A stretch of 37,526 nt of DNA from a virus. The notes beneath the pieces were generated by a model. That model made no database searches and was not told where the DNA came from. It worked only from the letters and a program-made list of their open reading frames with translations. Shown here piece after piece: positions 30,038-37,323 of this stretch (positions within the stretch are counted from its first letter, which is position 1; every line of letters starts with the position of its first letter). A program made the position numbers and the translations under genes. The stretch spans positions 1-37,526 of IMG/VR virus record IMGVR_UViG_3300036978_000071. One strand, 5' to 3'.

Positions 30038-32443
30038 TTAGTTGAAGTAGTACTCACTATTCAACACCTCAGTAATATCCAGAGATCCGTACTCTGGGAT
30101 TATAGGCATTTTACCAGAAGAAGGCATCATAGTCAATACCTGCGAATATAATTCAGCCAGCAGATCACGACTGAAGATATTCACAGTTGCTTTGCGGACG
30201 CAAGATGCAACGACCGGCGCATCAGCGGCTAGGCACAGCAGTTGATCGTGGACTGCTCCTAGATCCTGCACACCCAATGCATTCGCAAGGTTAGCAGTCT
30301 CACCCAGAAGTCCACCAAAGCCGTCCAGACTATGGACATAGTTCGGGGCTGCACCGTTGAGAGCCTTACGCTTTGACTGTGTTCCATTCTCTTCTCGAAT
30401 GGTCAACACCCTAGCCTTAGCTCCGATGCGCGTAGACACCATGATTGAATCATAGTTCTCGTAACGCATTCGAACAGGTAGACCAAGAGGAGTCATCCAT
30501 CGTGGTGTGATGTCCTGATCAACCATTGCTCCCATCAGCTCACGAATGAACTTCATTCCTCTGGTAGCAGAGCCAACTACATCACCCATTGAATTCCAGA
30601 TGAGGCGACCAAGGAAAGCGGCTGGCTTGTAGACCTCAAGGCCGAACGGATTAGGCATTGTCTTTAGCTTGGCATCAATCCACTCGCGTGTGTAGCCAAT
30701 GCATGAATGCTGTGTCAGCCCGTAGGGAAGAGTCATGGTCTGACGCTTGGTTGTTGACCGGTCAATGCCCATGGCAAGCAGAGGCTTGGCATAGGGAGAA
30801 TCGGATTGCATCAAACCAAGAATGACTCGATCAGCTACAGCCTGATATGGGTCCGCAGGTACAGGACTAGGCAGAACATTCGTTGCCGCAGCCGCAATAG
30901 GATCCCTAAGAAGTAAAGCATAGATCTGTAATCCTTGGGTTGTTGCATCCATTCCAATTGGAAGGCGCGACATGAATCCAAAGCCTTTCTTCCAGAATGC
31001 TGTGAGTTCTGCACAAGCAGCCACGAACGCAAATGGATCGTCAGCCTTGGTCCAATGCGTGTATTGCTGTGGATCAATTCCACTACACTTAATAAGATCT
31101 GTATTCGATTCGATCCAGTTTAAGCGTTCACGCTTTGACTTCTTATCAAGTCCCCACTTGTTCGCCGTGTGGATCATCAAGGCTTCAAGCTGATTAGCCT
31201 TTGTTATTTCCTTCCCACGAGAGAACTTTAACAAAGCCTTTGAAACAGAGTTTCCTTGTGGATTAAGGAATAAAGGCAGTGGATATCCACGCCCTCGAAA
31301 GTCCAACTGCTGTGGAAAGTAGATCCGCTCGTTCTCCTTCATCTTGTCCGCTACGAACAGTGTCTTCAATAGTTGAAGGCGCTGGCTCTCAAGGGACTCG
31401 TTGTGGAAGTAAACCTTAGCTGCGGCCTTGCGCCACTGGCGACGAGCATCTTGATTGGTTGCGATGTCATCAGGCTTACCCGGAACGATCTCATCTCTAG
31501 CTGAGGGAAGTCCATCGATATTTGCTGATGACTTCCAGCAGTCTTGGATTAGGGGATGTACTCCACGGTCAACAGCCCAAGGTGTGGATTGGACTAGGTT
31601 GACTGATGAATAGATCCTGCTGATATCACAAGCAGCCAGTTCAGTCTGGTAGTCCTTGTTCCTCGACTTGACCAGAGGACGGGGCTTCCAGTCCAGCTGA
31701 CGGTATCCACCGATCCACGGATTAGACCATGGCAACGGACGCTCAATGCTAGGCAAGAAGAAGGGAGTGAGTTCTTCGTGGTACTCATGGCACTTCCTCA
31801 CCCAGTCGCTGATGTCCTTTGAGGGAGCGATTACACAGTACCTACGACCACGAGCGTTCAGCTTGGTCATGGTCTGGATGATGCCAGTACGCTCGACCAT
31901 CATCTCTACAAGAAGAACACCAAGAGAAAGAGCATTAGCCTTTTCCCAGCGCAGAGTTACAAGATCCACAGCCTTAGCTGCGTCCCGAATAAACCTACGC
32001 TTCAGACCTTTACCTACCTTCTTAAACGATAACTGCTGCATCTTCCTAAAGAAATTTGGCTCTTCCTTTGCAAGTGTCTCAAGGAGAACCTCGTCCTCTA
32101 TAGCTCGACCAACAGCAATGCAGACTGATGTCATCATGCGTTCGGTGCTTAAGCCATCGATTACAACCTTCGAAGCAATGACCGCCATCTTATATCTATC
32201 CAACATCTCAACAAACGGCAGACATCGGTGGTGCTTTCCGGGGCTGTTGTGAGCCTTAGTGAGCCACAGTTCGATTCCCTTTGCCAGTTCGGTAGTGCAG
32301 CGGTTAAGAAGTTGGCGACCCGGAATTGTATTGGACTCAGACGCAATCTCAGTTGCCTTGACCTTGCGGCTTTGGTAACGAGCCTTCCCTAGTTCCCGCA
32401 TCTGCTTATTGATTGCGTCTTGCTTTGTTTCCATGAGAAGCAT
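30038..32443 (-). CDS. T7-like single-subunit RNA polymerase
   Basis: A 801-residue polymerase (T7 gp1 is 883), shorter at the N-terminus. Visible motifs: LDFRGRGYPLPLFLNPQGN; motif A LPIGMDATTQGLQ (D499, T7 D537); motif B STTKRQTMTLPYG (K566 and Y574, T7 K631 and Y639, same spacing); motif C AVHDQLLCL (D733, T7 D812). Motif C reads HDQ instead of the usual HDS. The start is ATG 32443, or 32434 (METKQ); neither has a clear Shine-Dalgarno. A palindrome promoter lies nine bases upstream, so the gene may be activated by its own product. A terminator precedes that promoter. Confidence 0.95.
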   Translation of the reverse strand: MLLMETKQDAINKQMRELGKARYQSRKVKATEIASESNTIPGRQLLNRCTTELAKGIELWLTKAHNSPGKHHRCLPFVEMLDRYKMAVIASKVVIDGLSTERMMTSVCIAVGRAIEDEVLLETLAKEEPNFFRKMQQLSFKKVGKGLKRRFIRDAAKAVDLVTLRWEKANALSLGVLLVEMMVERTGIIQTMTKLNARGRRYCVIAPSKDISDWVRKCHEYHEELTPFFLPSIERPLPWSNPWIGGYRQLDWKPRPLVKSRNKDYQTELAACDISRIYSSVNLVQSTPWAVDRGVHPLIQDCWKSSANIDGLPSARDEIVPGKPDDIATNQDARRQWRKAAAKVYFHNESLESQRLQLLKTLFVADKMKENERIYFPQQLDFRGRGYPLPLFLNPQGNSVSKALLKFSRGKEITKANQLEALMIHTANKWGLDKKSKRERLNWIESNTDLIKCSGIDPQQYTHWTKADDPFAFVAACAELTAFWKKGFGFMSRLPIGMDATTQGLQIYALLLRDPIAAAATNVLPSPVPADPYQAVADRVILGLMQSDSPYAKPLLAMGIDRSTTKRQTMTLPYGLTQHSCIGYTREWIDAKLKTMPNPFGLEVYKPAAFLGRLIWNSMGDVVGSATRGMKFIRELMGAMVDQDITPRWMTPLGLPVRMRYENYDSIMVSTRIGAKARVLTIREENGTQSKRKALNGAAPNYVHSLDGFGGLLGETANLANALGVQDLGAVHDQLLCLAADAPVVASCVRKATVNIFSRDLLAELYSQVLTMMPSSGKMPIIPEYGSLDITEVLNSEYYFN

Positions 32444-32451
32444 TCTAATGC

Positions 32452-32469
32452 AGTCTCAGTAGTGAGACT
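32452..32469 (-). promoter_or_regulatory. Phage RNAP promoter candidate before RNAP gene
   Basis: Exact consensus palindrome, minus-strand AGTCTCACTACTGAGACT, between the terminator at 32481-32520 and the RNA polymerase gene. Aligned to T7, transcription would begin at the G of GAGACT and give a leader of about 14-23 nt. Autogenous activation of the polymerase is implied. Confidence 0.68.
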
Positions 32470-32478
32470 AGGTGCTAA

Positions 32479-32520
32479 ATAAAAAACCCCCGGAATTGCG
32501 ATTAAGCAACTCACGGGGGC
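32479..32520 (-). terminator. Rho-independent terminator after early genes
   Basis: On the minus strand a stem starting GCCCCCGTGAGTTGC pairs with GCAATTCCGGGGG around a six-base loop (TTAATC), with one G-U pair and a small interior mismatch, and is followed by TTTTTTATTT. This is a strong intrinsic terminator. It ends the early operon after the DUF932-like gene, just ahead of the RNA polymerase promoter. Confidence 0.9.
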
Positions 32521-32605
32521 GAGGAAAAGAGAACGGTTCCAGTATAGCGGTGCTACACGAGGAAGAAAGGGTGAACTGAGAACTAGTCCCAGTCCACCCA
32601 GATGC

Positions 32606-33337
32606 TTATTGTTCGACGGCGAAAGTCGCGTCGAGGAACTTGTCGAACTGGATCACGCGGCGAGCAAAGTCACCCGCTTCTGCACCCTTGGCAATGTGGG
32701 TGTAAGCGTTCGCGATACTCCACAAGGTGTTCTCCTTGACCTCGTAGTCAAAGGAGGGATTGTGGATCTCGTTGGCAAAGCCCAACGCCTTGCTGGCTGG
32801 CAGCATACCGCGCCTACAGACTTCCATGGCGAAGGCATCAATGAGCCGCTTGTCATCGACAACGATCTCCTTGAGGTGCTGGTGGCGCTGATTCGCGCTG
32901 ACGATTGTGTCTCCGAACACAGCGACAGTCTCAGTAATGAGATCAGGGATGCGATCCCACACATTTCTAGTATGCCGTGTCTTCAACTGGTGGTCAGCAA
33001 CGACCATGCCATTGGTGCAGACGAACACTGTGCCTCCAAACAAGAAAGTCACAGGCACAGTCTTGTCGTAGGAGTTCATGATGCCCACCATCCAGTCCAA
33101 TGACTTGTCTACGGGCAATCCCCCTCCCGACACGGCGAAGGTAGACACGAAGCGTTGTGCCTTCTTGTGAACCTGATGTGAGGGGCGGTCGATGGTGAAG
33201 CCCTGCTTGACGAAGGCATCCATTGCCATGTGCATCAACTGACGATGCGGGATTGGCGTGTACGAGTGCGTAGGCACTGGTACAGGGATGTTGTCGATTT
33301 GGGATGACGAGAGATACGATTCATTGAGAGAGATCAT
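32606..33337 (-). CDS. DUF932-like early protein
   Basis: A 243-residue protein. The centre TVPVTFLFGGTVFVCTNGMV, then KTRHTRN resembles the core of DUF932 phage/plasmid proteins (a strand with V-C-T-N and a following helix); the N-terminal IPHRQLMHMAMDAFVKQGFT also fits. Molecular function is unknown. It is the last early gene before the terminator and has its own palindrome promoter upstream. A degenerate palindrome lies inside it at 32927-32944 (encoding LITETV). Confidence 0.72.
   Translation of the reverse strand: MISLNESYLSSSQIDNIPVPVPTHSYTPIPHRQLMHMAMDAFVKQGFTIDRPSHQVHKKAQRFVSTFAVSGGGLPVDKSLDWMVGIMNSYDKTVPVTFLFGGTVFVCTNGMVVADHQLKTRHTRNVWDRIPDLITETVAVFGDTIVSANQRHQHLKEIVVDDKRLIDAFAMEVCRRGMLPASKALGFANEIHNPSFDYEVKENTLWSIANAYTHIAKGAEAGDFARRVIQFDKFLDATFAVEQ
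32927..32944 (-). promoter_or_regulatory. Degenerate phage-promoter palindrome
   Basis: Minus-strand GATCTCATTACTGAGACT matches the consensus at most positions; the left arm end and the centre differ. It lies inside the DUF932-like gene and codes for LITET. It may be a weak promoter or a decayed copy. Confidence 0.35.
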
Positions 33338-33349
33338 TGTGTTTCTTTC

Positions 33350-33367
33350 AGTCTCAGTAGTGAGACT
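33350..33367 (-). promoter_or_regulatory. Phage RNAP promoter candidate before DUF932-like gene
   Basis: Exact consensus palindrome, 12 bases upstream of the ATG at 33337. It overlaps the stop codon of the preceding gene (33366-33368). No sigma70 promoter accompanies this copy, unlike the three upstream ones. Confidence 0.65.
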
Positions 33368-33581
33368 ACTTGTTTTTCTTGCGGCGATCCTTCGCCCTCT
33401 TCTTCTTCAGAACCTCTTCGAGGTACGCAGATTCGTTGTCAGTCAGATGTTTTCCTACTGCTTGCTCGATTACCTTAATCGCCCAAGCGAATGCTATGTC
33501 GATGTCTTGATCCACGAAGGCTCTACATGAACTGACGATGGAGTCAGAGATGATGAGCCTGTTTGTATTTTTTTTAGCCAA
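33366..33581 (-). CDS. Small basic early protein
   Basis: A 71-residue protein; start is TTG at 33581, directly abutting the previous stop (TAATTG). The middle is helical (FAWAIKVIEQAVG) and the C-terminus is strongly basic (LKKKRAKDRRKKNK), suggesting nucleic-acid binding. No family recognised, and the Shine-Dalgarno is poor, so the start is uncertain. Confidence 0.5.
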   Translation of the reverse strand: MAKKNTNRLIISDSIVSSCRAFVDQDIDIAFAWAIKVIEQAVGKHLTDNESAYLEEVLKKKRAKDRRKKNK

Positions 33582-33833
33582 TTAATTGCTTTCGGCTGAG
33601 GCGGGAAACTGACGAGCCATCACGCATTCGTTGCAATCACAGGGCTTGTCCTCCGCAACGATCATGAGCAGAACGGTTGCAGCCCCAAGGGCGACAATGT
33701 CTTCCTCAAATGGCGGAGGTACGCTACTTGATTTCAGGAAATCATTGAAAGACTCCAACCGATGGGCAACCTTTGAAATTGCCATAGCAATTTGCAGCAG
33801 GTCTGTTTTGTTCTTTTTGCTGAGTTGACTCAT
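33582..33833 (-). CDS. Small early protein with C-x-C-x2-C motif
   Basis: An 83-residue protein. The N-terminal half is helical (LLQIAMAISKVAHRLESFND); a hydrophobic segment VALGAATVLLMIVA at about 46-60 may be buried or membrane-associated; then PCDCNECVMARQF provides three close cysteines. It overlaps the repeat protein's stop by four bases (ATGA). Function unknown. Confidence 0.6.
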   Translation of the reverse strand: MSQLSKKNKTDLLQIAMAISKVAHRLESFNDFLKSSSVPPPFEEDIVALGAATVLLMIVAEDKPCDCNECVMARQFPASAESN

Positions 33834-34309
33834 GGCTCCACCTCCTTGATTGGATTGTTGACTGGCATATACCGAATCGAGCGGATGTTGAGTTCTTCGA
33901 GCAGATTGCGAGCCAACGACCTGTAGTCAATCTTCTCAGAGACATTGTCGATGAATGACGCGTCACCACCCACCTCACCTGCGAGATCTGCGAGGTCGAT
34001 GTGGTTGGCGAGGTCATTGAGGTCGATTGCTCCCGCAATGTCGCTGTGGTCGAGATGCTGCGCGACATCGGAGAGTTCGATGTTGTCTGCAATCTCCCTG
34101 CAATCAACATGGCGAGCCAACTTCTTCAGGTCGATGTTCCCCGCAATTTCATCGTGCATGACGGCGGCTTCGACGGCGTTGGTGATGCGGTCATCCAAGT
34201 CATCACGGTCGAAGAGGGTGGGACGCAACACCTCACGATTGACAACCTGAAGGATGAGGGTGCGGAGGGACGCGGTGTCCACGATAACGCTGATGTTCTC
34301 AGTTTCCAT
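33830..34309 (-). CDS. Nonapeptide-repeat early protein
   Basis: A 159-residue acidic protein. From about residue 52 to 115 it is built of about seven tandem nine-residue units, consensus x-D/E-I/L-A-x-x-I/V-D/E-L/H, for example DIAGAIDL, NDLANHIDL and SDVAQHLDH. Pairs of units form 18-residue superunits. The spacing suggests an elongated helical-solenoid or coiled stack. No family recognised. It has its own cassette: sigma70 promoter, hairpin, palindrome, and AGGAAACTGAGCAC before the ATG. Confidence 0.75.
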   Translation of the reverse strand: METENISVIVDTASLRTLILQVVNREVLRPTLFDRDDLDDRITNAVEAAVMHDEIAGNIDLKKLARHVDCREIADNIELSDVAQHLDHSDIAGAIDLNDLANHIDLADLAGEVGGDASFIDNVSEKIDYRSLARNLLEELNIRSIRYMPVNNPIKEVEP

Positions 34310-34326
34310 GTGCTCAGTTTCCTAGT

Positions 34327-34344
34327 AGTCTCAGTAGTGAGACT
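34327..34344 (-). promoter_or_regulatory. Phage RNAP promoter candidate, early cassette 3
   Basis: Exact consensus palindrome, preceded on the minus strand by AAGAGAACC and followed by a short spacer and an AGGAAACTGAG leader to the ATG at 34309. It lies downstream of a sigma70-type promoter and stem-loop, so the same leader could serve host and phage polymerase. Confidence 0.65.
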
Positions 34345-34355
34345 GGTTCTCTTAC

Positions 34356-34378
34356 AGCCGCAGGAACATCCCTTGGCT
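34356..34378 (-). other. 5' leader stem-loop, early cassette 3
   Basis: Minus-strand outer arms AGCC/GGCT with an inner GGGA/TCCT pairing and small interior loop. It begins about where the sigma70 transcript should start. The same position in the other two cassettes also holds a hairpin of unrelated sequence. Confidence 0.5.
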
Positions 34379-34386
34379 ATGTGTGT

Positions 34387-34414
34387 ATCTTACTTGAGAT
34401 ATCGATCAAGTCAA
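34387..34414 (-). promoter_or_regulatory. Sigma70-type early promoter P3
   Basis: Minus-strand -35 TTGACT (34414-34409), 16-nt spacer, -10 TAAGAT (34392-34387). Nearly the same sequence as P2 over about 40 bp, so one is a duplicate of the other. It overlaps the end of the gene at 34411-34707. Confidence 0.72.
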
Positions 34415-34707
34415 GTAGTTCTGCTTTCAAATTGCCTGAATTGCTCAACGGCATTCCAGTAGGCACTTGCCTTCCGTGATTCGACACAGCGCGTAATCAA
34501 CGCTGATGCTTCCTTGATGATGGCATCGGCATGAATGCTGATCTCGTCGCGCTGCTTGATTGCCTCGTCGAGATCAAAGAGAATTTCCTTCACTTCACCT
34601 TGCAAACGACCAATCAAATACGCTTGGTCAGTTGCAGCCACCACTAGGTGGTTGAATGGTGCTAACGACTTAGCAAGGTTGTGGGCGAGGTCGAATGGAT
34701 CACTCAT
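34411..34707 (-). CDS. Small helical early protein
   Basis: A 98-residue protein, fully helical: SDPFDLAHNLAKSLAPF, then a long heptad-like stretch GRLQGEVKEILFDLDEAIKQ, then ADAIIKEASALITRCVESRK. A coiled-coil dimer is plausible. A strong GAGGAGG Shine-Dalgarno precedes the ATG, which overlaps the previous stop (ATGA). No family recognised. Confidence 0.65.
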   Translation of the reverse strand: MSDPFDLAHNLAKSLAPFNHLVVAATDQAYLIGRLQGEVKEILFDLDEAIKQRDEISIHADAIIKEASALITRCVESRKASAYWNAVEQFRQFESRTT

Positions 34708-34919
34708 GGTTTTGCCTCCTCGTCTGCGTTCAATTCGATTGATTCATTGCCCCACTCGATCATCTGACTCTCAAGAGAGTCTGGATCAACTCCACGCAAT
34801 TCTTTCTCCGTCCACACAACAACAGCACAACCACGATCATGAATCCAGCGCATCATCTCTGCGATGATTGCTTGCTCAGTATCCGCGCCTTTGAAGTTTG
34901 GTTTCTTGAGATCACTCAT
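34704..34919 (-). CDS. Small acidic early protein
   Basis: A 71-residue protein from MSDLKKPNFKGADTEQ, containing IIAEMMRWIHDRGCAVVVWT and an acidic tail (ELNADEEAKP). I chose ATG 34919 with GGAGAA seven bases upstream over the ATG at 34934, which overlaps more of the previous gene. No family recognised; small acidic early proteins of T7-like phages often inhibit host enzymes, but nothing here shows that. Confidence 0.6.
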   Translation of the reverse strand: MSDLKKPNFKGADTEQAIIAEMMRWIHDRGCAVVVWTEKELRGVDPDSLESQMIEWGNESIELNADEEAKP

Positions 34920-35652
34920 CGGCGTTCTCCGCATGGGAGATCATGTTCACAATCAGTTCGCAGTTCAGGTTGTGCCGATCACGGGCTCGCGCCTTATGGA
35001 ACAGCGTGACTGCTGCCTCGTCGTGTTGTGCCATGATGTAGAACCTGTCTCCCTCACGCATATCTGCGTCTACCGTGTACACGCTGAACAGGTGCAAACG
35101 ATTGCGCTCAGGGTCACGCATATGATTCTCAACCTCAACGACTGGGATTGGATCGGGGAGGTACGAAAGGGAGCACTTCCTGCACCGCGAGCGGCTCGCG
35201 CCGTTGATTGAGGGGATGAAGCCCCAACCGCACTTGAGACAATGGGCGTACTCGTTCGTAGCCTCAGGGACGATCCAAAACAGACCGTTCTTCGCCTCCT
35301 CTGAGTACATCTTTCTGATGATCTCCTCAGAGAAGTTACCTCCGTAGTAGAAGACATCGAGATCTTGAGGATGTTCTTCTCCTAGGTCTTCCGATCTTGC
35401 GATGAACACGTGGTGTTCTTGATCAGGGCTGTCGTAGAACTTGACATTGGCGTAGAAGCCTTTGATGTGCGGCACGGTGTCCACCTTTTTCATTACCAAA
35501 GAAGTAATATTAAGACCTGCGGGATGTTTGGTGACTTCATAGGATGAGATCTTGCCTCCCACCGCTTCGCCTAGAAGGGTGGCAAGGTTGTCCAAGTCTG
35601 CCTCGATCCGCACGGTGTATTCCATCGTGGGATCCATGTCGATTCTGTACAT
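34912..35652 (-). CDS. Zinc-ribbon early protein
   Basis: A 246-residue protein. The first half (1-130) has EYTVRIEADLDNLATLLGEA and several strands of no recognised fold. A zinc ribbon follows: C138-x2-C141 and C157-x2-C160 (CLKCGWGF...CRKCSLSY). The C-terminal part contains RDRHNLNCELIVNMISH. It could bind nucleic acid or a host protein. The ATG at 35652 is preceded by AAGAGAG; a longer frame to 35814 only overlaps the upstream gene. Confidence 0.7.
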   Translation of the reverse strand: MYRIDMDPTMEYTVRIEADLDNLATLLGEAVGGKISSYEVTKHPAGLNITSLVMKKVDTVPHIKGFYANVKFYDSPDQEHHVFIARSEDLGEEHPQDLDVFYYGGNFSEEIIRKMYSEEAKNGLFWIVPEATNEYAHCLKCGWGFIPSINGASRSRCRKCSLSYLPDPIPVVEVENHMRDPERNRLHLFSVYTVDADMREGDRFYIMAQHDEAAVTLFHKARARDRHNLNCELIVNMISHAENADE

Positions 35653-35671
35653 GGTGTTCTCTCTTTCTAGT

Positions 35672-36223
35672 TTAAGCATCGGACTTGATGAATGTGCCTT
35701 CGGACACAATCTGCTTGATGATGAGGAACATCCCGTGGATGGAGTCCTCGCACTTGCCGATGTTGGCTCGTCCCCACATTCCAAGCCATGCACGACACAT
35801 CGACTCGATGTCATCCTCCCCGTCGAAGCGGGGCTGACACTTCATGATCACCTCGCCACCTACGCCGCCGATGGCGGTGACAATAGGAAGTACGCCACAG
35901 TCATGATCCTTGATCATCTGCACATCAACTGACTCGATGCAGAAGGTTTTGCATGGCTCATGACGGATGGAGAAGATTGCCTTGTAGTCATCTCCATGAC
36001 CTGCCTCCAACTCATTGATCTTGAAGGAAGGAAACGAGTAAGTAGGTGCTGATGGCAGGATCTCAATCTCCTCAAGGTTGGCGGGAATACCGCAGCGCAT
36101 GATGTCTCGCACGATCTCAGCGGCGATGGCATCAGGATCGTTCTCCTTGGTGGAGGTGGTGAAGTCCACGGTGATGACGGCGCGGTGAGTCTTCTTGTCC
36201 ATGTACAGGTTGTCGTTGCTCAT
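35672..36223 (-). CDS. Hypothetical early protein
   Basis: A 183-residue protein, unrecognised. The N-terminal part is alternating strands and helices (THRAVITVDFTTST, then IAAEIVRDIMRCG). Middle VLPIVTAIGGVGGEVIMK contains a glycine-rich turn. Six Cys residues are scattered without a clear metal motif. It starts right after cassette 2, with AAGGAA seven bases before the ATG. Confidence 0.65.
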   Translation of the reverse strand: MSNDNLYMDKKTHRAVITVDFTTSTKENDPDAIAAEIVRDIMRCGIPANLEEIEILPSAPTYSFPSFKINELEAGHGDDYKAIFSIRHEPCKTFCIESVDVQMIKDHDCGVLPIVTAIGGVGGEVIMKCQPRFDGEDDIESMCRAWLGMWGRANIGKCEDSIHGMFLIIKQIVSEGTFIKSDA

Positions 36224-36244
36224 TGCTCAGTTCCTTGTTGTTGT

Positions 36245-36262
36245 AGTCTCAGTAGTGAGACT
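36245..36262 (-). promoter_or_regulatory. Phage RNAP promoter candidate, early cassette 2
   Basis: Exact consensus palindrome, preceded on the minus strand by AAGAGAACC and followed by ACAACAACAAGGAACTGAG and the ATG at 36223. Same architecture as cassettes 1 and 3. Confidence 0.65.
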
Positions 36263-36271
36263 GGTTCTCTT

Positions 36272-36286
36272 GGAGCACTTCGCTCC
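36272..36286 (-). other. 5' leader stem-loop, early cassette 2
   Basis: Minus-strand GGAGC-GAAGT-GCTCC, a perfect five-base-pair stem starting within about two bases of the expected sigma70 transcription start. Confidence 0.6.
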
Positions 36287-36294
36287 ATGTATGT

Positions 36295-36322
36295 ATTTTA
36301 TTTGAAATAACGATCAAGTCAA
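36295..36322 (-). promoter_or_regulatory. Sigma70-type early promoter P2
   Basis: Minus-strand -35 TTGACT (36322-36317), 16-nt spacer, -10 TAAAAT (36300-36295). It overlaps the 3' end of the gene at 36319-37146. Flanking sequence is about 80 percent like P3. Confidence 0.75.
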
Positions 36323-37146
36323 GTAGTGACGATGAATGGTGAACCCCAGTCAGCAGCGGATCGACGCTTGCCGTTGATGGTCACCACCTTGTACCGCAGC
36401 CCCACGATGACTCCCTTGGGGTCAAGGAAGCGAAGGTCATCCTTGTCCCCGTCAATGACCGTGTAGCCACGATGATGCAGAGGGAGGGGCTGACCACGGG
36501 GAGTGTCGAAGACCACCGCTACGCGGCAGTACTTGTCTGCAAGACCCTTCGCACACTCAGCCCAGTTGTGACCTGAGAACGACAGCGTGTTGTCCCACAG
36601 GGACGATTGGTTGTAGGCGCGAGTCACGCTCTTGGTGTAGTCGTAGAACTTCCAGTTGAACAACCTGAAGTGGCTGAACAGGTTGGGAGCGATGAAGTCC
36701 CAAGGGAGGTCACTCGTCCCGTTCAAGCGCATGACTGGGTTCTCTTCCTTGAGACAGGCTTTCTGCATCTCCGACAACAGCGACCAGAAGAAACCGTGAG
36801 GGTCTTCGACCAGACGCTGCGTCTTGCGGATGCGAGCAGCCTGAACAGACTGCATTGCTCCCTTGCCTGAGCAGTTGAGGCACAAGTCCGTACAGTCGTT
36901 CGAGCGCCACAAACACATCTCGTGACCGCTGCTGTCTGCGGGGGCTAGGAAGACGCTGTAGATGCTGTAGTCAGCAGTACGGTCTGATTCCTTTGCCAAC
37001 TTGGTGTTGGCGTTGGGCTGCGACAGCACAGGGAAGACAGCCTTGGGATTGGGAGTGCAACTCCACCGCTCGAAGGTGCGGGTGAACTCGTCACGAAGGC
37101 GGGTGAAGTTCACCAAATTGGCTTTGTCGATGACTTGAAGGTTCAT
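36319..37146 (-). CDS. GP88-like Cys-cluster early protein
   Basis: A 275-residue protein, first gene to be expressed. It resembles the phage GP88-type family: a cysteine cluster C78, C85, C89, C92 (C-x6-C-x3-C-x2-C) in CLWRSNDCTDLCLNC, then AARIRKTQ, MRLNGTSDLPWD at about 139-150, and FYDYTKSVTRAYN at about 167-179. The spaced cysteines suggest metal or Fe-S binding. No biochemical role is known to me. A phage palindrome and consensus sigma70 promoter lie just upstream, with AGGAA before the ATG. Confidence 0.68.
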   Translation of the reverse strand: MNLQVIDKANLVNFTRLRDEFTRTFERWSCTPNPKAVFPVLSQPNANTKLAKESDRTADYSIYSVFLAPADSSGHEMCLWRSNDCTDLCLNCSGKGAMQSVQAARIRKTQRLVEDPHGFFWSLLSEMQKACLKEENPVMRLNGTSDLPWDFIAPNLFSHFRLFNWKFYDYTKSVTRAYNQSSLWDNTLSFSGHNWAECAKGLADKYCRVAVVFDTPRGQPLPLHHRGYTVIDGDKDDLRFLDPKGVIVGLRYKVVTINGKRRSAADWGSPFIVTT

Positions 37147-37162
37147 GTTCTCAGTTCCTATT

Positions 37163-37180
37163 AGTCTCAGTAGTGAGACT
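37163..37180 (-). promoter_or_regulatory. Phage RNAP promoter candidate, early cassette 1
   Basis: Exact consensus palindrome before the first gene, preceded on the minus strand by AAGAGAACC and followed by AATAGGAACTGAGAAC and the ATG at 37146. Confidence 0.65.
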
Positions 37181-37189
37181 GGTTCTCTT

Positions 37190-37210
37190 TGTCAAGGAAC
37201 AACCTCGACA
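37190..37210 (-). other. 5' leader stem-loop, early cassette 1
   Basis: Minus-strand TGTCGAGG-TTGTT-CCTTGACA, an eight-base-pair stem with one G-U pair. It begins at the expected start of the P1 transcript. Confidence 0.62.
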
Positions 37211-37215
37211 TCAGT

Positions 37216-37243
37216 ATTGTACCTCAAATGCCTACTTTGTCAA
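37216..37243 (-). promoter_or_regulatory. Sigma70-type early promoter P1
   Basis: Minus-strand consensus -35 TTGACA (37243-37238), 16-nt spacer, -10 TACAAT (37221-37216). It is the strongest and first of three related early promoters, and the host RNA polymerase would use it on DNA entry from the right end. Confidence 0.82.
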
Positions 37244-37267
37244 TAGTCAGGGCAAATTAGATTGAGA

Positions 37268-37303
37268 GCGATTAGGGAGCATCAGCGATTAGGGAGCATC
37301 AGC
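37268..37303. repeat. Right-end tandem repeat, 19 bp x2
   Basis: GCGATTAGGGAGCATCAGC occurs at 37268-37286 and 37285-37303, sharing two bases. Degenerate relatives follow at about 37308 and 37358 (GCGGATT...) and 37412 (GCGATTGGAG...). They form an iterated array at the putative entry end. Confidence 0.8.
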
Positions 37304-37323
37304 CGACGCGGATTAAAGAGCAT

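Noticed and set aside
35653-35814. N-terminal extension of the zinc-ribbon gene
   Set aside because: Most of it overlaps the upstream gene, has Ser/Cys-rich random composition, and the ATG at 35652 has a better ribosome site.
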